NCBI GenBank assembly: GCA_030830725.1
Contig: JAURMN010000132.1
Coordinates: forward strand, 1 to 11,219
Length of the DNA stretch: 11,219 nucleotides
Direction: 5' to 3'
DNA from: Balneolales bacterium
GTDB taxonomy: Bacteria > Bacteroidota > Rhodothermia > Balneolales > Balneolaceae
The position numbers and the translations under genes were made by a program. A model generated the notes under the pieces. That model was not told where the DNA came from and ran no database searches. It worked only from the letters and a program-made list of their open reading frames with translations. Positions 1 to 6,908 of the stretch are shown here, one piece after another (within the stretch, counting starts at the first letter, position 1; every line of letters begins with the position of its first letter).

Positions 1-1092
1 AACAGCACCTATGTCATTCAGTATGGATATTTGAAGCAACGTACCAATTACTATGCCTCTTTCTTCCATCAGGCGCAAAATTATCAAACGTTTAGTGGGG
101 AGTTGTTACGATTCCGCACATACGGATTGGGGGTAAATGCCCAGTATCCGATCAATAAGTTCCAACGTATTGACTATGGTGCCACAATGATCGGAATTGC
201 CCGTGATTTCAGCTCGGTAAGCGGAATAACAGAAGCCTCCGCATTCAGCTCAGAACAGAGTCGCTTTCTATACCCGGAAATAAATTTTGTAGGGGACTAC
301 ACTGTTCAAGGTTTTATTACGCCTGTGAGTGGTTCACGCTATTCTCTGCGTCTGTCCGGAAGTCCTCCATTATCCCAAAATGAGCCTCAATTTATCTCCT
401 TAATGGGCGATTACCGACGCTATCTAAATCTGACATCCGGGTATTCAATTGCCGTTCGAGGAGCCGGTGCGGCCTCCTTCGGGCGCGACTCACAGACCTA
501 TTTTATGGGCGGGGTCCTGGGCTGGATCAATCAGCGATGGTCAAATGTGGACATCCCATTTGAACGTTTGGCCGATACCTTCTTTACTCAGCCGGCTACT
601 CCAGTAAGAGGACATAGATATAATACCGTTTATGGCGATAAGTACGGGTTAATCAATGCAGAATTCCGATTTCCACTCTTTGCAGCTGTACTGCCTGGAC
701 CGTTACCCATTCTTCCTCTGTACAATGTAACAGGGGTTGCGTTCGTAGATGCCGGGGCGGCCTGGGGATTTGACATTGATTATTATACATTTGTGGATCA
801 AAACGGAGACCCGATTTACTATGCACGAAACTCAGCAGAGTTAGATTTTCGGGTTGGTGAGGAAAAAATTGTCTATCTGAATCCGGAAACCGGTTTGATT
901 CGTCAGGGTACGCCTCTGTCCAGTGACATAGAGGCCCGTTATTTTGACGGGGATGTCCTGATTGGCGGAGGGTTTGGGTTGCGAAGTATTTTCCTTGGAC
1001 TCCCCTTCCGCTATGATCTTGCATGGCCCTATGCAAAAGGTGGATTTAAAAGTGATCCAATCCATTATTTCTCCATCGGTATCGACTTTTAA
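1..1092 (+). CDS. Omp85/BamA-like outer membrane beta-barrel protein, C-terminal part (5' partial)
   Basis: The reading frame is open from the first base, so the start lies upstream; 363 residues are visible. They are rich in alternating aromatic and polar beta-strand segments and end in a terminal Phe (YFSIGIDF), the usual C-terminal signal for insertion by the BAM machinery. Two Omp85 barrel motifs are seen: VRGH at bases 604-615 (the VRGF/Y motif of loop 6) and FVDAG at 742-756 (the FxDxG strand motif). Members of this superfamily insert or translocate outer membrane proteins or lipids. In Bacteroidota, barrels of this style often sit at the end of large proteins with an N-terminal TolB-like beta-propeller. 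That architecture is an inference, since the N-terminus is outside the window. It could instead be a plain surface-antigen (D15) protein. The next gene starts 24 bases downstream. Confidence 0.8.
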   Translation, partial: NSTYVIQYGYLKQRTNYYASFFHQAQNYQTFSGELLRFRTYGLGVNAQYPINKFQRIDYGATMIGIARDFSSVSGITEASAFSSEQSRFLYPEINFVGDYTVQGFITPVSGSRYSLRLSGSPPLSQNEPQFISLMGDYRRYLNLTSGYSIAVRGAGAASFGRDSQTYFMGGVLGWINQRWSNVDIPFERLADTFFTQPATPVRGHRYNTVYGDKYGLINAEFRFPLFAAVLPGPLPILPLYNVTGVAFVDAGAAWGFDIDYYTFVDQNGDPIYYARNSAELDFRVGEEKIVYLNPETGLIRQGTPLSSDIEARYFDGDVLIGGGFGLRSIFLGLPFRYDLAWPYAKGGFKSDPIHYFSIGIDF

Positions 1093-1116
1093 ACGAATCG
1101 TGAGTATGTTGAAAGG

Positions 1117-1506
1117 ATGAACCGTATACAGTATATCATGCGTACATCGTTGGCTGGATTGCTTTTTCTAAGCAATTTCCTAGCCGTATTGCATGTGCAT
1201 GAATTTTACCCGGCGGATCATTATCGATTTGATTCTGCTGGTTACGCATCAATGCTTCTTCAAGACAATGACGATTGTTCGGAACACACTTCGGATCACA
1301 CTAACAGGGCGCATACGCTTAGTTGGGTTCAAAATGAACTCACCTGTCCGATTCACTTCATCACACAGGGTGTAGAAGCCCACTCGGCTCAATTCGAATC
1401 GATAATTCCGCCCGTATGTACTCCTTTTTATTTGTCCAATTCTCAAGTTAACTGGCAACTCCGGAGATCCTCAAAGTCAAATCGGGCACCCCCCTTCATT
1501 GCATAG
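1117..1506 (+). CDS. Small His/Cys-rich exported or membrane-anchored protein, putative metal binding
   Basis: This is a 129-residue protein. One hydrophobic segment (about residues 9-25) could be a signal peptide or membrane anchor. The rest contains eight His (26, 28, 35, 57, 61, 66, 80, 89) and three Cys (54, 77, 101), including HVH and a cluster CSEHTSDHTNRAH, which suggests metal binding. The tail ends in an RAPP motif, which recalls small DUF2946-like proteins found beside metal-uptake TonB receptors; this likeness is from memory and not verified. The chosen ATG follows GAAAGG directly (1111-1116), unusually close, so Met8 (1138) is an alternative start. It lies upstream of a His-rich lipoprotein and a ZnuD-like receptor, which supports a role in zinc or copper handling at the cell envelope. 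No specific function is assigned. Confidence 0.6.
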   Translation: MNRIQYIMRTSLAGLLFLSNFLAVLHVHEFYPADHYRFDSAGYASMLLQDNDDCSEHTSDHTNRAHTLSWVQNELTCPIHFITQGVEAHSAQFESIIPPVCTPFYLSNSQVNWQLRRSSKSNRAPPFIA

Positions 1507-1535
1507 ATAACCCATGTTCAAGGGTTTATTACAAG

Positions 1536-1560
1536 ACTACTGCTTAGCGTAAGTGGTAGT
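1536..1560 (+). promoter_or_regulatory. 25-base hairpin upstream of the metal-uptake genes
   Basis: Two 11-base arms (1536-1546 and 1550-1560) flank a 3-base GCG loop. As DNA the arms match at 9 of 11 positions; as RNA the two mismatches become G-U pairs, giving an unbroken 11-pair stem. No T-run follows, so an ordinary terminator is unlikely. It lies 30 bases after the stop of the His/Cys-rich gene and 80 bases before the preferred lipoprotein start. It could be an operator for a dimeric regulator or a 5' UTR structure. I see no canonical Zur or Fur box in 1507-1640. A TATACT hexamer at 1613-1618 could be a -10 element but lacks a good -35. Confidence 0.4.
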
Positions 1561-1640
1561 ACAACATGAATTGTCTTTATTGTGGGAGTATATCACGATT
1601 TCCGTATTTGTGTATACTCTTCACTTACATCATGATCGCA

Positions 1641-2117
1641 ATGAAATTTTATACCTATTTATCAACTTCTACTTTTCCGTCCCTACTTTTTGTGTTGGCA
1701 GGGGTTTTATTGTTTTCGGCCTGTAATCCGACAGGGAATGACGAACAGGGACATGATGAACCCTTTGGGCTCGTCCTTTTGCAAAGCGGTATAGAGATCG
1801 CCAAACAACAAAATGGGGTTATCTCGTATGCCAGTGGATCATCCATTTCTGTGCCTCTCGGTGATGAAACTCCTTTGATTACACTTCGTTTTCTGGATGA
1901 AGACGGAGATTCGTTTGTACCGGAAGATCAGCAATACTCCCTTCTTTGGGCGATCGATAATGAAAATGTGCTTGAAGTTCATACCCACGACGGCGACGGA
2001 AAGTGGGCCTTCCATCTCGAAGGTGCATCAGTCGGAACTACCACTATTCGTTTTAGCCTGATGCATGACGGGCATACTGATTTTCAGTCGTTGCCCTTTA
2101 CTACAAGGGTAGAGTAA
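1641..2117 (+). CDS. His-rich lipoprotein, putative metal-binding partner of the TonB receptor
   Basis: The frame is open from an ATG at 1566, but the ATG at 1641 gives a normal lipoprotein signal: a hydrophobic stretch ending in lipobox FSAC with the lipid-modified Cys at residue 28 (bases 1722-1724). This start yields 158 residues. The mature part has six His (38, 114, 116, 125, 142, 145), mostly in two clusters, HTHDGDG and MHDGHTD, plus an acidic DEDGD turn at residues 86-90. The second half (about 78-158) reads as short beta strands with a GTTTIRF segment, resembling a bacterial Ig-like sandwich; the fold is inferred. The stop overlaps the start of the receptor gene by one base (TAATG), which implies translational coupling. 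It probably binds Zn or another divalent metal near the receptor. I do not recognise a named family. Confidence 0.7.
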   Translation: MKFYTYLSTSTFPSLLFVLAGVLLFSACNPTGNDEQGHDEPFGLVLLQSGIEIAKQQNGVISYASGSSISVPLGDETPLITLRFLDEDGDSFVPEDQQYSLLWAIDNENVLEVHTHDGDGKWAFHLEGASVGTTTIRFSLMHDGHTDFQSLPFTTRVE

Positions 2118-4501
2118 TGTCCTCCCCAACTATTAGAGTGTGGAGTTTCTGGATTTGGCGGGGTTTTAACTTTCAAACGTTGAATCGGTCAAGATGCCTC
2201 TATAGCTTCGCTTGTGGCCTTGCATGGTTTTGGATGTTCACAGGCTTGGCCATGACCACGTTCACAGGTTTGGCCAGTGCACAATCCACCCAACTCAAAG
2301 GCAGAGTGATAGATGCCATCTCACATGACCCGGTGGCATTTGCCTACTTGCATCTCGAAGAGATTAACCGAACAGCCCTCACCGACAGCGATGGGGGCTT
2401 TCTCTTTTCCTCTCTTCCACAGGGAACTTTTACGCTGGCAATTCACCGTATCGGATACAAAGATGCCCACTGGCAAATTACAATTCGACCGGATCAGATG
2501 GATGAGCTACTTTTATCCATTTATCCGGAAGTACTTCAGGGAGAGGAAGTTACCGTAAACAGCGAGTCCATGACTTCAGGGGGTAGCATTGAAGGTGTTT
2601 CTCGAAAAGTAACCGGGAATGAATTACGCGCATCACTGGGAAGTACCCTTGCCGAGACAATGCGCCTCAAGCCCGGGATGGATCAACGAAGTATGGGTGG
2701 AGCCCCGGCAAGGCCCATTATTCGGGGACTTGGAGGAGAACGAGTCGTGATCTTAAAAGATGGAACTCAAAGTGGAGATATTTCGGCGCAATCTGCTGAT
2801 CATGCAGTATCTATGGATCCCATCACAGCCGATGAGATTGAAATTGCCCGTGGGGCCACTGCCCTTCTCTACAGTTCTAATGCAGTCGGAGGTGTGGTGA
2901 ATGTAGTTCAAAATCTGATTCCAACCACCATTCCAAGACGTATTACGGGAATTATAAGCCTTCAGGGTAAATCTGCCGATGAAAGCCAGGCAGGTGCCGT
3001 TAAACTGTATGTACCGTTACGAAATTGGAGTCTTCATACGGACTGGAGTGGACGATCTGGTGGGAACCTAAAAACCCCTTTAGGAACTCTTCAAAACAGT
3101 AAATTCTCCACCCGAACTGGTATTGTGGGAGGAGGCGGACGGGTATTTGGGTCTGATATTGCAGGCGTTCTGAGAGCTGCTCTCCCCTCTGTGGGGTTGA
3201 GTCTGATTCGCCCATGGGGATATGCCGGGATTTCAAGTTCCCTCTATTCCAGTCAGTACGGAATTCCACCGGATCCCAATGGTGGACACCCAGATGGTGT
3301 GAATATTGAAATGCAAAAATGGCAGGTTAACAGTCGATCAGAACGAATTCTGAATCATGCATTCTGGACCCTTGCTGAAGGTCGTATGTCCTATACACAA
3401 TACCAGCATAAGGAAATTGAATCGAGTGGATTTATCGGAACGGAGTTCGGGCAGGTTGTTTTGGATTCCAAAGTCCAGTTACGTCATAAACCATTGTCCA
3501 ATCGATGGGAGGACGGCATAATGGGGTTCTCTGCAGGTTACAAAAATTATGCTGTGCGAGGGGCCGGTACACCGGATAGTGAAGCCTTCTCCCTCGCCTT
3601 TTTTTCGGTGGAAAAAATGACGATTCAGAAGTTGGACGTCGAAATTGGATTCCGGGCAGGACTCGACTTGCTTCGCCCAGAGCAACAGAACCCCGATTCC
3701 CGAATCGGATTTATTCGAAATCGAAAGTTTATCACCTTAGCCTCTGCACTCACCACTACATGGAATATAACGCAAAGAAGCTCTTTGGGTGCTACATTCA
3801 TGAAAACAGTGAGGGCTCCAGGGTTTGAAGAATTGTATTCAGAAGGTCCTCACCTGGCTGCATATTCTTTTGAAATTGGAAATCCGGATCTGAATCAGGA
3901 AAGCGGATGGTCTGCGGAAGGATTTGCAAGAACCCGTTCAGATCGCCTGGAGACAGAATTTACCGTCTATTCCATCTGGTTTTCCGATTATTTACATGCA
4001 CGTAATACCGGTCGTATCAACTTTCGCTACCCTTCTCTTTTTGACTATCAATTCAGTAGTACACAGGCCTGGATTCGAGGTGCCGAATGGGTGACCACCC
4101 TGAAGCTAAGTCGTTCGTTAACCTTACTCGCTCATGGTGCACTTACCCATGGCGACAGGAAAAGCGAAAATTCAGATGAATTAATTCCACTCCCGATGAT
4201 TCCACCCGCTTCCGGAAGCCTTGGACTGTCTTGGAAAAATCATGGGTGGACTCTGGAAACTGGGCTTGAAGCCAAAGCCACTCAATCCCGTTTAGGAGAA
4301 TTCGAGACTCGTACTCCGGCATATCAAGTATGGAATGGATCCGCTCAATATCAATTTATGGCCAGAGGAAAGCTGCATACATTTATTCTCAGAGCACAAA
4401 ATATAACGGATCGAATCGTGTACTCGCATCTCTCAAGAATTAAGGACATTTCACCAGAATCAGGTCGCGATCTTGCTTTTCTTTACCGTATATATTTTTA
4501 G
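2117..4501 (+). CDS. TonB-dependent outer membrane receptor, ZnuD-like (zinc-type)
   Basis: This 794-residue receptor has a long signal region ending at ASA-Q (residues 53-56). A carboxypeptidase-regulatory-like beta domain follows (about 58-138), then a TonB-box-like EEVTV (143-147), a plug (about 155-270) and the barrel, which ends in aromatic Phe. In the plug, SADHAVSMDP (226-235) and IEIARGATALLYSSNAVGGV (241-260) match the ZnuD style. Barrel stretches also fit that family: YGIP (381-384) followed by GVNIEM, a YxHxE-type QHKE (430-433), LRHKP (455-459), VRAPGFEELY followed by EGPHLA (565-581), and YSHLSRIKD near the C-terminus. ZnuD receptors import zinc (some also heme) across the outer membrane using TonB energy. 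The His-rich loop expected after YGIP is nearly absent, with only one His (391). Two His-rich proteins are encoded directly upstream. The substrate is inferred from sequence likeness; copper or another metal remains possible. Confidence 0.85.
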   Translation: MSSPTIRVWSFWIWRGFNFQTLNRSRCLYSFACGLAWFWMFTGLAMTTFTGLASAQSTQLKGRVIDAISHDPVAFAYLHLEEINRTALTDSDGGFLFSSLPQGTFTLAIHRIGYKDAHWQITIRPDQMDELLLSIYPEVLQGEEVTVNSESMTSGGSIEGVSRKVTGNELRASLGSTLAETMRLKPGMDQRSMGGAPARPIIRGLGGERVVILKDGTQSGDISAQSADHAVSMDPITADEIEIARGATALLYSSNAVGGVVNVVQNLIPTTIPRRITGIISLQGKSADESQAGAVKLYVPLRNWSLHTDWSGRSGGNLKTPLGTLQNSKFSTRTGIVGGGGRVFGSDIAGVLRAALPSVGLSLIRPWGYAGISSSLYSSQYGIPPDPNGGHPDGVNIEMQKWQVNSRSERILNHAFWTLAEGRMSYTQYQHKEIESSGFIGTEFGQVVLDSKVQLRHKPLSNRWEDGIMGFSAGYKNYAVRGAGTPDSEAFSLAFFSVEKMTIQKLDVEIGFRAGLDLLRPEQQNPDSRIGFIRNRKFITLASALTTTWNITQRSSLGATFMKTVRAPGFEELYSEGPHLAAYSFEIGNPDLNQESGWSAEGFARTRSDRLETEFTVYSIWFSDYLHARNTGRINFRYPSLFDYQFSSTQAWIRGAEWVTTLKLSRSLTLLAHGALTHGDRKSENSDELIPLPMIPPASGSLGLSWKNHGWTLETGLEAKATQSRLGEFETRTPAYQVWNGSAQYQFMARGKLHTFILRAQNITDRIVYSHLSRIKDISPESGRDLAFLYRIYF
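2236..2276 (+). repeat. Tandem near-repeat inside the receptor signal peptide
   Basis: Two 17-base copies (2236-2252 and 2260-2276) differ at one base and are spaced 24 bases apart, exactly eight codons. They encode FTGLA twice (residues 41-45 and 49-53) just before the predicted cleavage site. The likely origin is an in-frame duplication that lengthened the hydrophobic part of the signal. Confidence 0.7.
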
Positions 4502-4530
4502 ATTAGAACCATCAAACAGGGGAGATTGAC

Positions 4531-4590
4531 ATGCCCTTTTTGAAAATCCGTGCGGGGCTATTCAACTCGCCACTTTTCATTACTCGTTAG
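4531..4590 (+). CDS. Possible 19-codon leader peptide ORF
   Basis: The ORF encodes MPFLKIRAGLFNSPLFITR. It is preceded at 4518-4524 by AGGGGAG, six bases before the ATG. This is the strongest Shine-Dalgarno in the window; most of the real genes here have none. Its stop TAG (4588-4590) overlaps an in-frame GTG (4590) of the downstream PLP enzyme in a TAGTG junction, so translation could be coupled. The peptide is hydrophobic and basic, with no run of a single amino acid as expected for classical attenuation. It may be a leader or chance, and there is no homology support. Confidence 0.3.
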   Translation: MPFLKIRAGLFNSPLFITR

Positions 4591-4607
4591 TGCTTTATTC
4601 TGTCTTG

Positions 4608-5570
4608 ATGCCTCTTGAACCTACATTCGATTCAATTCAACATGCGGCCACTGTTTTGAAGGGAGTCGCGCACGTCACTCCCGTTCAAACGTCCAGAAGC
4701 CTAAATAATGAGCTCTCCGCGTCATTGTTTTTTAAATGCGAAAATTTTCAGCGTGTCGGCGCTTTCAAATTCCGCGGAGCCTACTCAACCATCTCTCAAT
4801 TATCGGAGAAAGAAAAAAAGCACGGGGTTGTCACGCACTCATCGGGTAATCATGGCCAGGCGGTGGCGCTTGCCGCGTCAATGGTTGGAATTCCATCCTG
4901 GATTGTAATGCCAGAAAATGCTCCCGAAATTAAAAAAAGAGGCGTGAAATCGTTTGGAGGTACGATCGTGGAGTGTGAATCTACCCAAAAAGGCCGGGAA
5001 TCTATGTTACAGGACGTAGCCGAAAAGACAGGCGCACATTATGTCCCCCCTTACGATGATGCACGAGTTATCAGCGGACAAGGAACCTGCGCTCTTGAAT
5101 TTCTGAAACAGGTAGGAAAGCTGGATATCATGATGGCACCCGTTGGTGGTGGGGGGTTACTCAGTGGAACGGCAATCGCAGTAAAACACGAAAGACCTGA
5201 ATGCCTTGTAATTGGCGCTGAACCCCAACTGGCGGATGATGCCTTTCGATCCTTTCATAGTGGCTATTTACAATCCTTAAACCCTGCTGTTACGATCGCA
5301 GATGGTCTTCGAGCTTCATTGGGTAAACTCCCATTCCAGATTTTTAACACGTATGTAGATGACATTCTAATTGTATCGGAAGTCGCCATTATCCAGGCCA
5401 TGCGATTACTGTGGGAAAGGTTGAAAATTATCATTGAACCTTCCTGTGCGGTACCGGTGGCCGCCTGTTTAGAATATCCCGAACGATTTAAGGGAAAAGA
5501 GGTGGGTATTATTCTCACTGGTGGTAATGTCGACCTGGATCATCTTCCATGGAACAAAACGCCTCATTGA
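4608..5570 (+). CDS. PLP-dependent serine racemase / threonine dehydratase-like enzyme
   Basis: From ATG 4608 this is 320 residues, the usual length of serine racemase or single-domain threonine ammonia-lyase; it has no C-terminal ACT regulatory domain. A GTG at 4590 in the same frame would add six residues, but the MPLEPTF start aligns better with the family. Fold-type II features are visible: PLP lysine K54 in FKFRGA, SSGNHGQ (78-84) around the cofactor, the phosphate-binding VGGGGL (179-184), and EPSCA (277-281). The spacing E205, A209, D211 in EPQLADD matches the divalent metal site of eukaryotic-type serine racemase. It would racemise or deaminate L-Ser/L-Thr, or act on threo-3-hydroxyaspartate, in the cytoplasm. 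The exact reaction cannot be fixed from sequence. The LptA-like gene starts 14 bases after its stop. Confidence 0.88.
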   Translation: MPLEPTFDSIQHAATVLKGVAHVTPVQTSRSLNNELSASLFFKCENFQRVGAFKFRGAYSTISQLSEKEKKHGVVTHSSGNHGQAVALAASMVGIPSWIVMPENAPEIKKRGVKSFGGTIVECESTQKGRESMLQDVAEKTGAHYVPPYDDARVISGQGTCALEFLKQVGKLDIMMAPVGGGGLLSGTAIAVKHERPECLVIGAEPQLADDAFRSFHSGYLQSLNPAVTIADGLRASLGKLPFQIFNTYVDDILIVSEVAIIQAMRLLWERLKIIIEPSCAVPVAACLEYPERFKGKEVGIILTGGNVDLDHLPWNKTPH

Positions 5571-5584
5571 ACAGAGTAACGCTA

Positions 5585-6901
5585 ATGAAAAAGCGAATTT
5601 TAATGTTCATCACGGGTTTGTGTGTAGCAGTACTCACCCTAGCCGTTCAAAGTGAAACCGTGAACGCTCAAACCCTTGTTAAGATTCTCGAGCCAACGGA
5701 AGAAATTTCTGCGCAACTTTTAGACGGGGAAGAAGTCAGAAAAATTTTAGGAAATGTCCGATTGGAGATTGATGGCAGAGTAGTGGTCTGTGACAGCGCG
5801 GTGCAATATCTGAACAAACCCTTGGTGCGTGCCTTTTCCGTGCAAATAGCAGACGAAAAAGAATCCATTAAAGCGCGAGATCTCTTCTTTAATACCGAAA
5901 CGGAAATCGCCACATTTATCGGCAATGTTGAGATTAGGAGTGATGACTTTACAGCCTCTGCAGACACGATCGATATGAATCTTGAGACCTCAGATGCCCA
6001 TCTTCGGGGCAAAGTCCAGTGGTTCGATTCAACTCGCTATGCGGAAGCAAATGAAGCATTCGTGAATCGGAATGAGAAGCGATACCGACTTTATGGGAGA
6101 GTTTATAGTGAAAGTGCGGATGAATCAGAATGGTTTACAGCGGATTCTTTGGAAACGGATTCCACCGGACAGGCCTGGTTAAAAGGACAGGCGTTTTTGA
6201 TGAAGTTGGACAAACCCGAAACCGGTAATTCGTCTAAGGTAGACACCACGATGCTAAGAGCTGGTTATATCTATCTGTCAGACCAGGATGGAACAGAAGA
6301 GATTTTTGCGGTCAAGCAGCCCGTGGTCTGGTCTACCCGACTCTCATCCCGATCCGATACCCTCTCCTATCGCTCAGATACGGGGATTTATATGCTGACC
6401 GGATCCCCAAAAGCTTGGAGAGATCGACTTCAATTGACAGCCGATTGGATTGAGGCGATTATTTTAGATGAGGAAATGAAAGAGCTAAACGCCGGAACGA
6501 GGCCCATGATCGTATTGGAAGATTCTGCAACGGGGCGACTCCATCAACTAAGTGGCGATTCACTACATATTACCCTGGACGAAGGAGAAATAAGCAGGCT
6601 ATCGCTGTCCCAAAACAGTGAGATTTTATTTCATCAGTTTACAGAAGATGAAAAGGCGGACGGTGCGGTAAAGTTGACGACTAAAGGTCCAGCCAAGGTT
6701 CGATTCGAGAATGGTGAGGTTTCGGAATTGGGAGGAGAAAACTCTATCGATGGCTATTACCTCCCTGAAAATCCCCAAATCGAGGCTTTAAGAATCGAGG
6801 GATTTGATTGGCAGCCTGAGCAAAAACCGTTGAAATTTTCCCAGCCCGAAAAGCGTTTTTCAGAAGTTTACTCTATTTTCAAACGTTCCAATTTGAAATA
6901 A
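5585..6901 (+). CDS. OstA-like periplasmic LPS transport protein (LptA-related, long form)
   Basis: The open frame begins at 5549 inside the preceding gene, but ATG 5585 gives a proper signal peptide: MKKR, then a hydrophobic core, with cleavage at about VNA-Q (28/29). The protein has 438 residues, far longer than the roughly 185-residue E. coli LptA but normal for Bacteroidota OstA-like proteins. The N-terminal half shows LptA-type beta-taco repeats marked by GNV (56-58), GNV (113-115), GKV (142-144) and GRV (171-173), with a later LTG at 271-273; the last three fall about 29 residues apart. LptA proteins form the periplasmic bridge that carries LPS to the outer membrane. An lptC-like gene lies two genes downstream, which supports the role. 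The C-terminal half has the same strand-rich look but is less clearly assignable. Confidence 0.82.
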   Translation: MKKRILMFITGLCVAVLTLAVQSETVNAQTLVKILEPTEEISAQLLDGEEVRKILGNVRLEIDGRVVVCDSAVQYLNKPLVRAFSVQIADEKESIKARDLFFNTETEIATFIGNVEIRSDDFTASADTIDMNLETSDAHLRGKVQWFDSTRYAEANEAFVNRNEKRYRLYGRVYSESADESEWFTADSLETDSTGQAWLKGQAFLMKLDKPETGNSSKVDTTMLRAGYIYLSDQDGTEEIFAVKQPVVWSTRLSSRSDTLSYRSDTGIYMLTGSPKAWRDRLQLTADWIEAIILDEEMKELNAGTRPMIVLEDSATGRLHQLSGDSLHITLDEGEISRLSLSQNSEILFHQFTEDEKADGAVKLTTKGPAKVRFENGEVSELGGENSIDGYYLPENPQIEALRIEGFDWQPEQKPLKFSQPEKRFSEVYSIFKRSNLK

Positions 6902-6908
6902 ACGTCCT

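Noticed and set aside
653..1036. 127-codon minus-strand ORF inside the Omp85-like gene
   Set aside because: It is fully covered by a gene with clear family motifs; the translation is low-complexity and shows no domain, signal or start context.
1509..1526. AACCC/GGGTT hairpin followed by TTATT after the His/Cys-rich gene, as a terminator
   Set aside because: The stem is only five pairs with an 8-base loop and no continuous T-run; too weak to list as a feature.
1566..1640. Longer N-terminus of the His-rich lipoprotein starting at 1566
   Set aside because: It would place 25 extra residues with three Cys before a complete lipoprotein signal and has no ribosome binding site; ATG 1641 gives a normal signal.
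4518..4540. AGGG/CCCT hairpin with T-run as a terminator after the receptor gene
   Set aside because: Four pairs with a 13-base loop is unlikely to fold, and the AGGGGAG is better explained as a Shine-Dalgarno for the 19-codon ORF.
5549..5584. Longer N-terminus of the OstA-like protein overlapping the PLP enzyme gene
   Set aside because: The 12 added residues are polar and would precede a textbook MKKR signal peptide at 5585.
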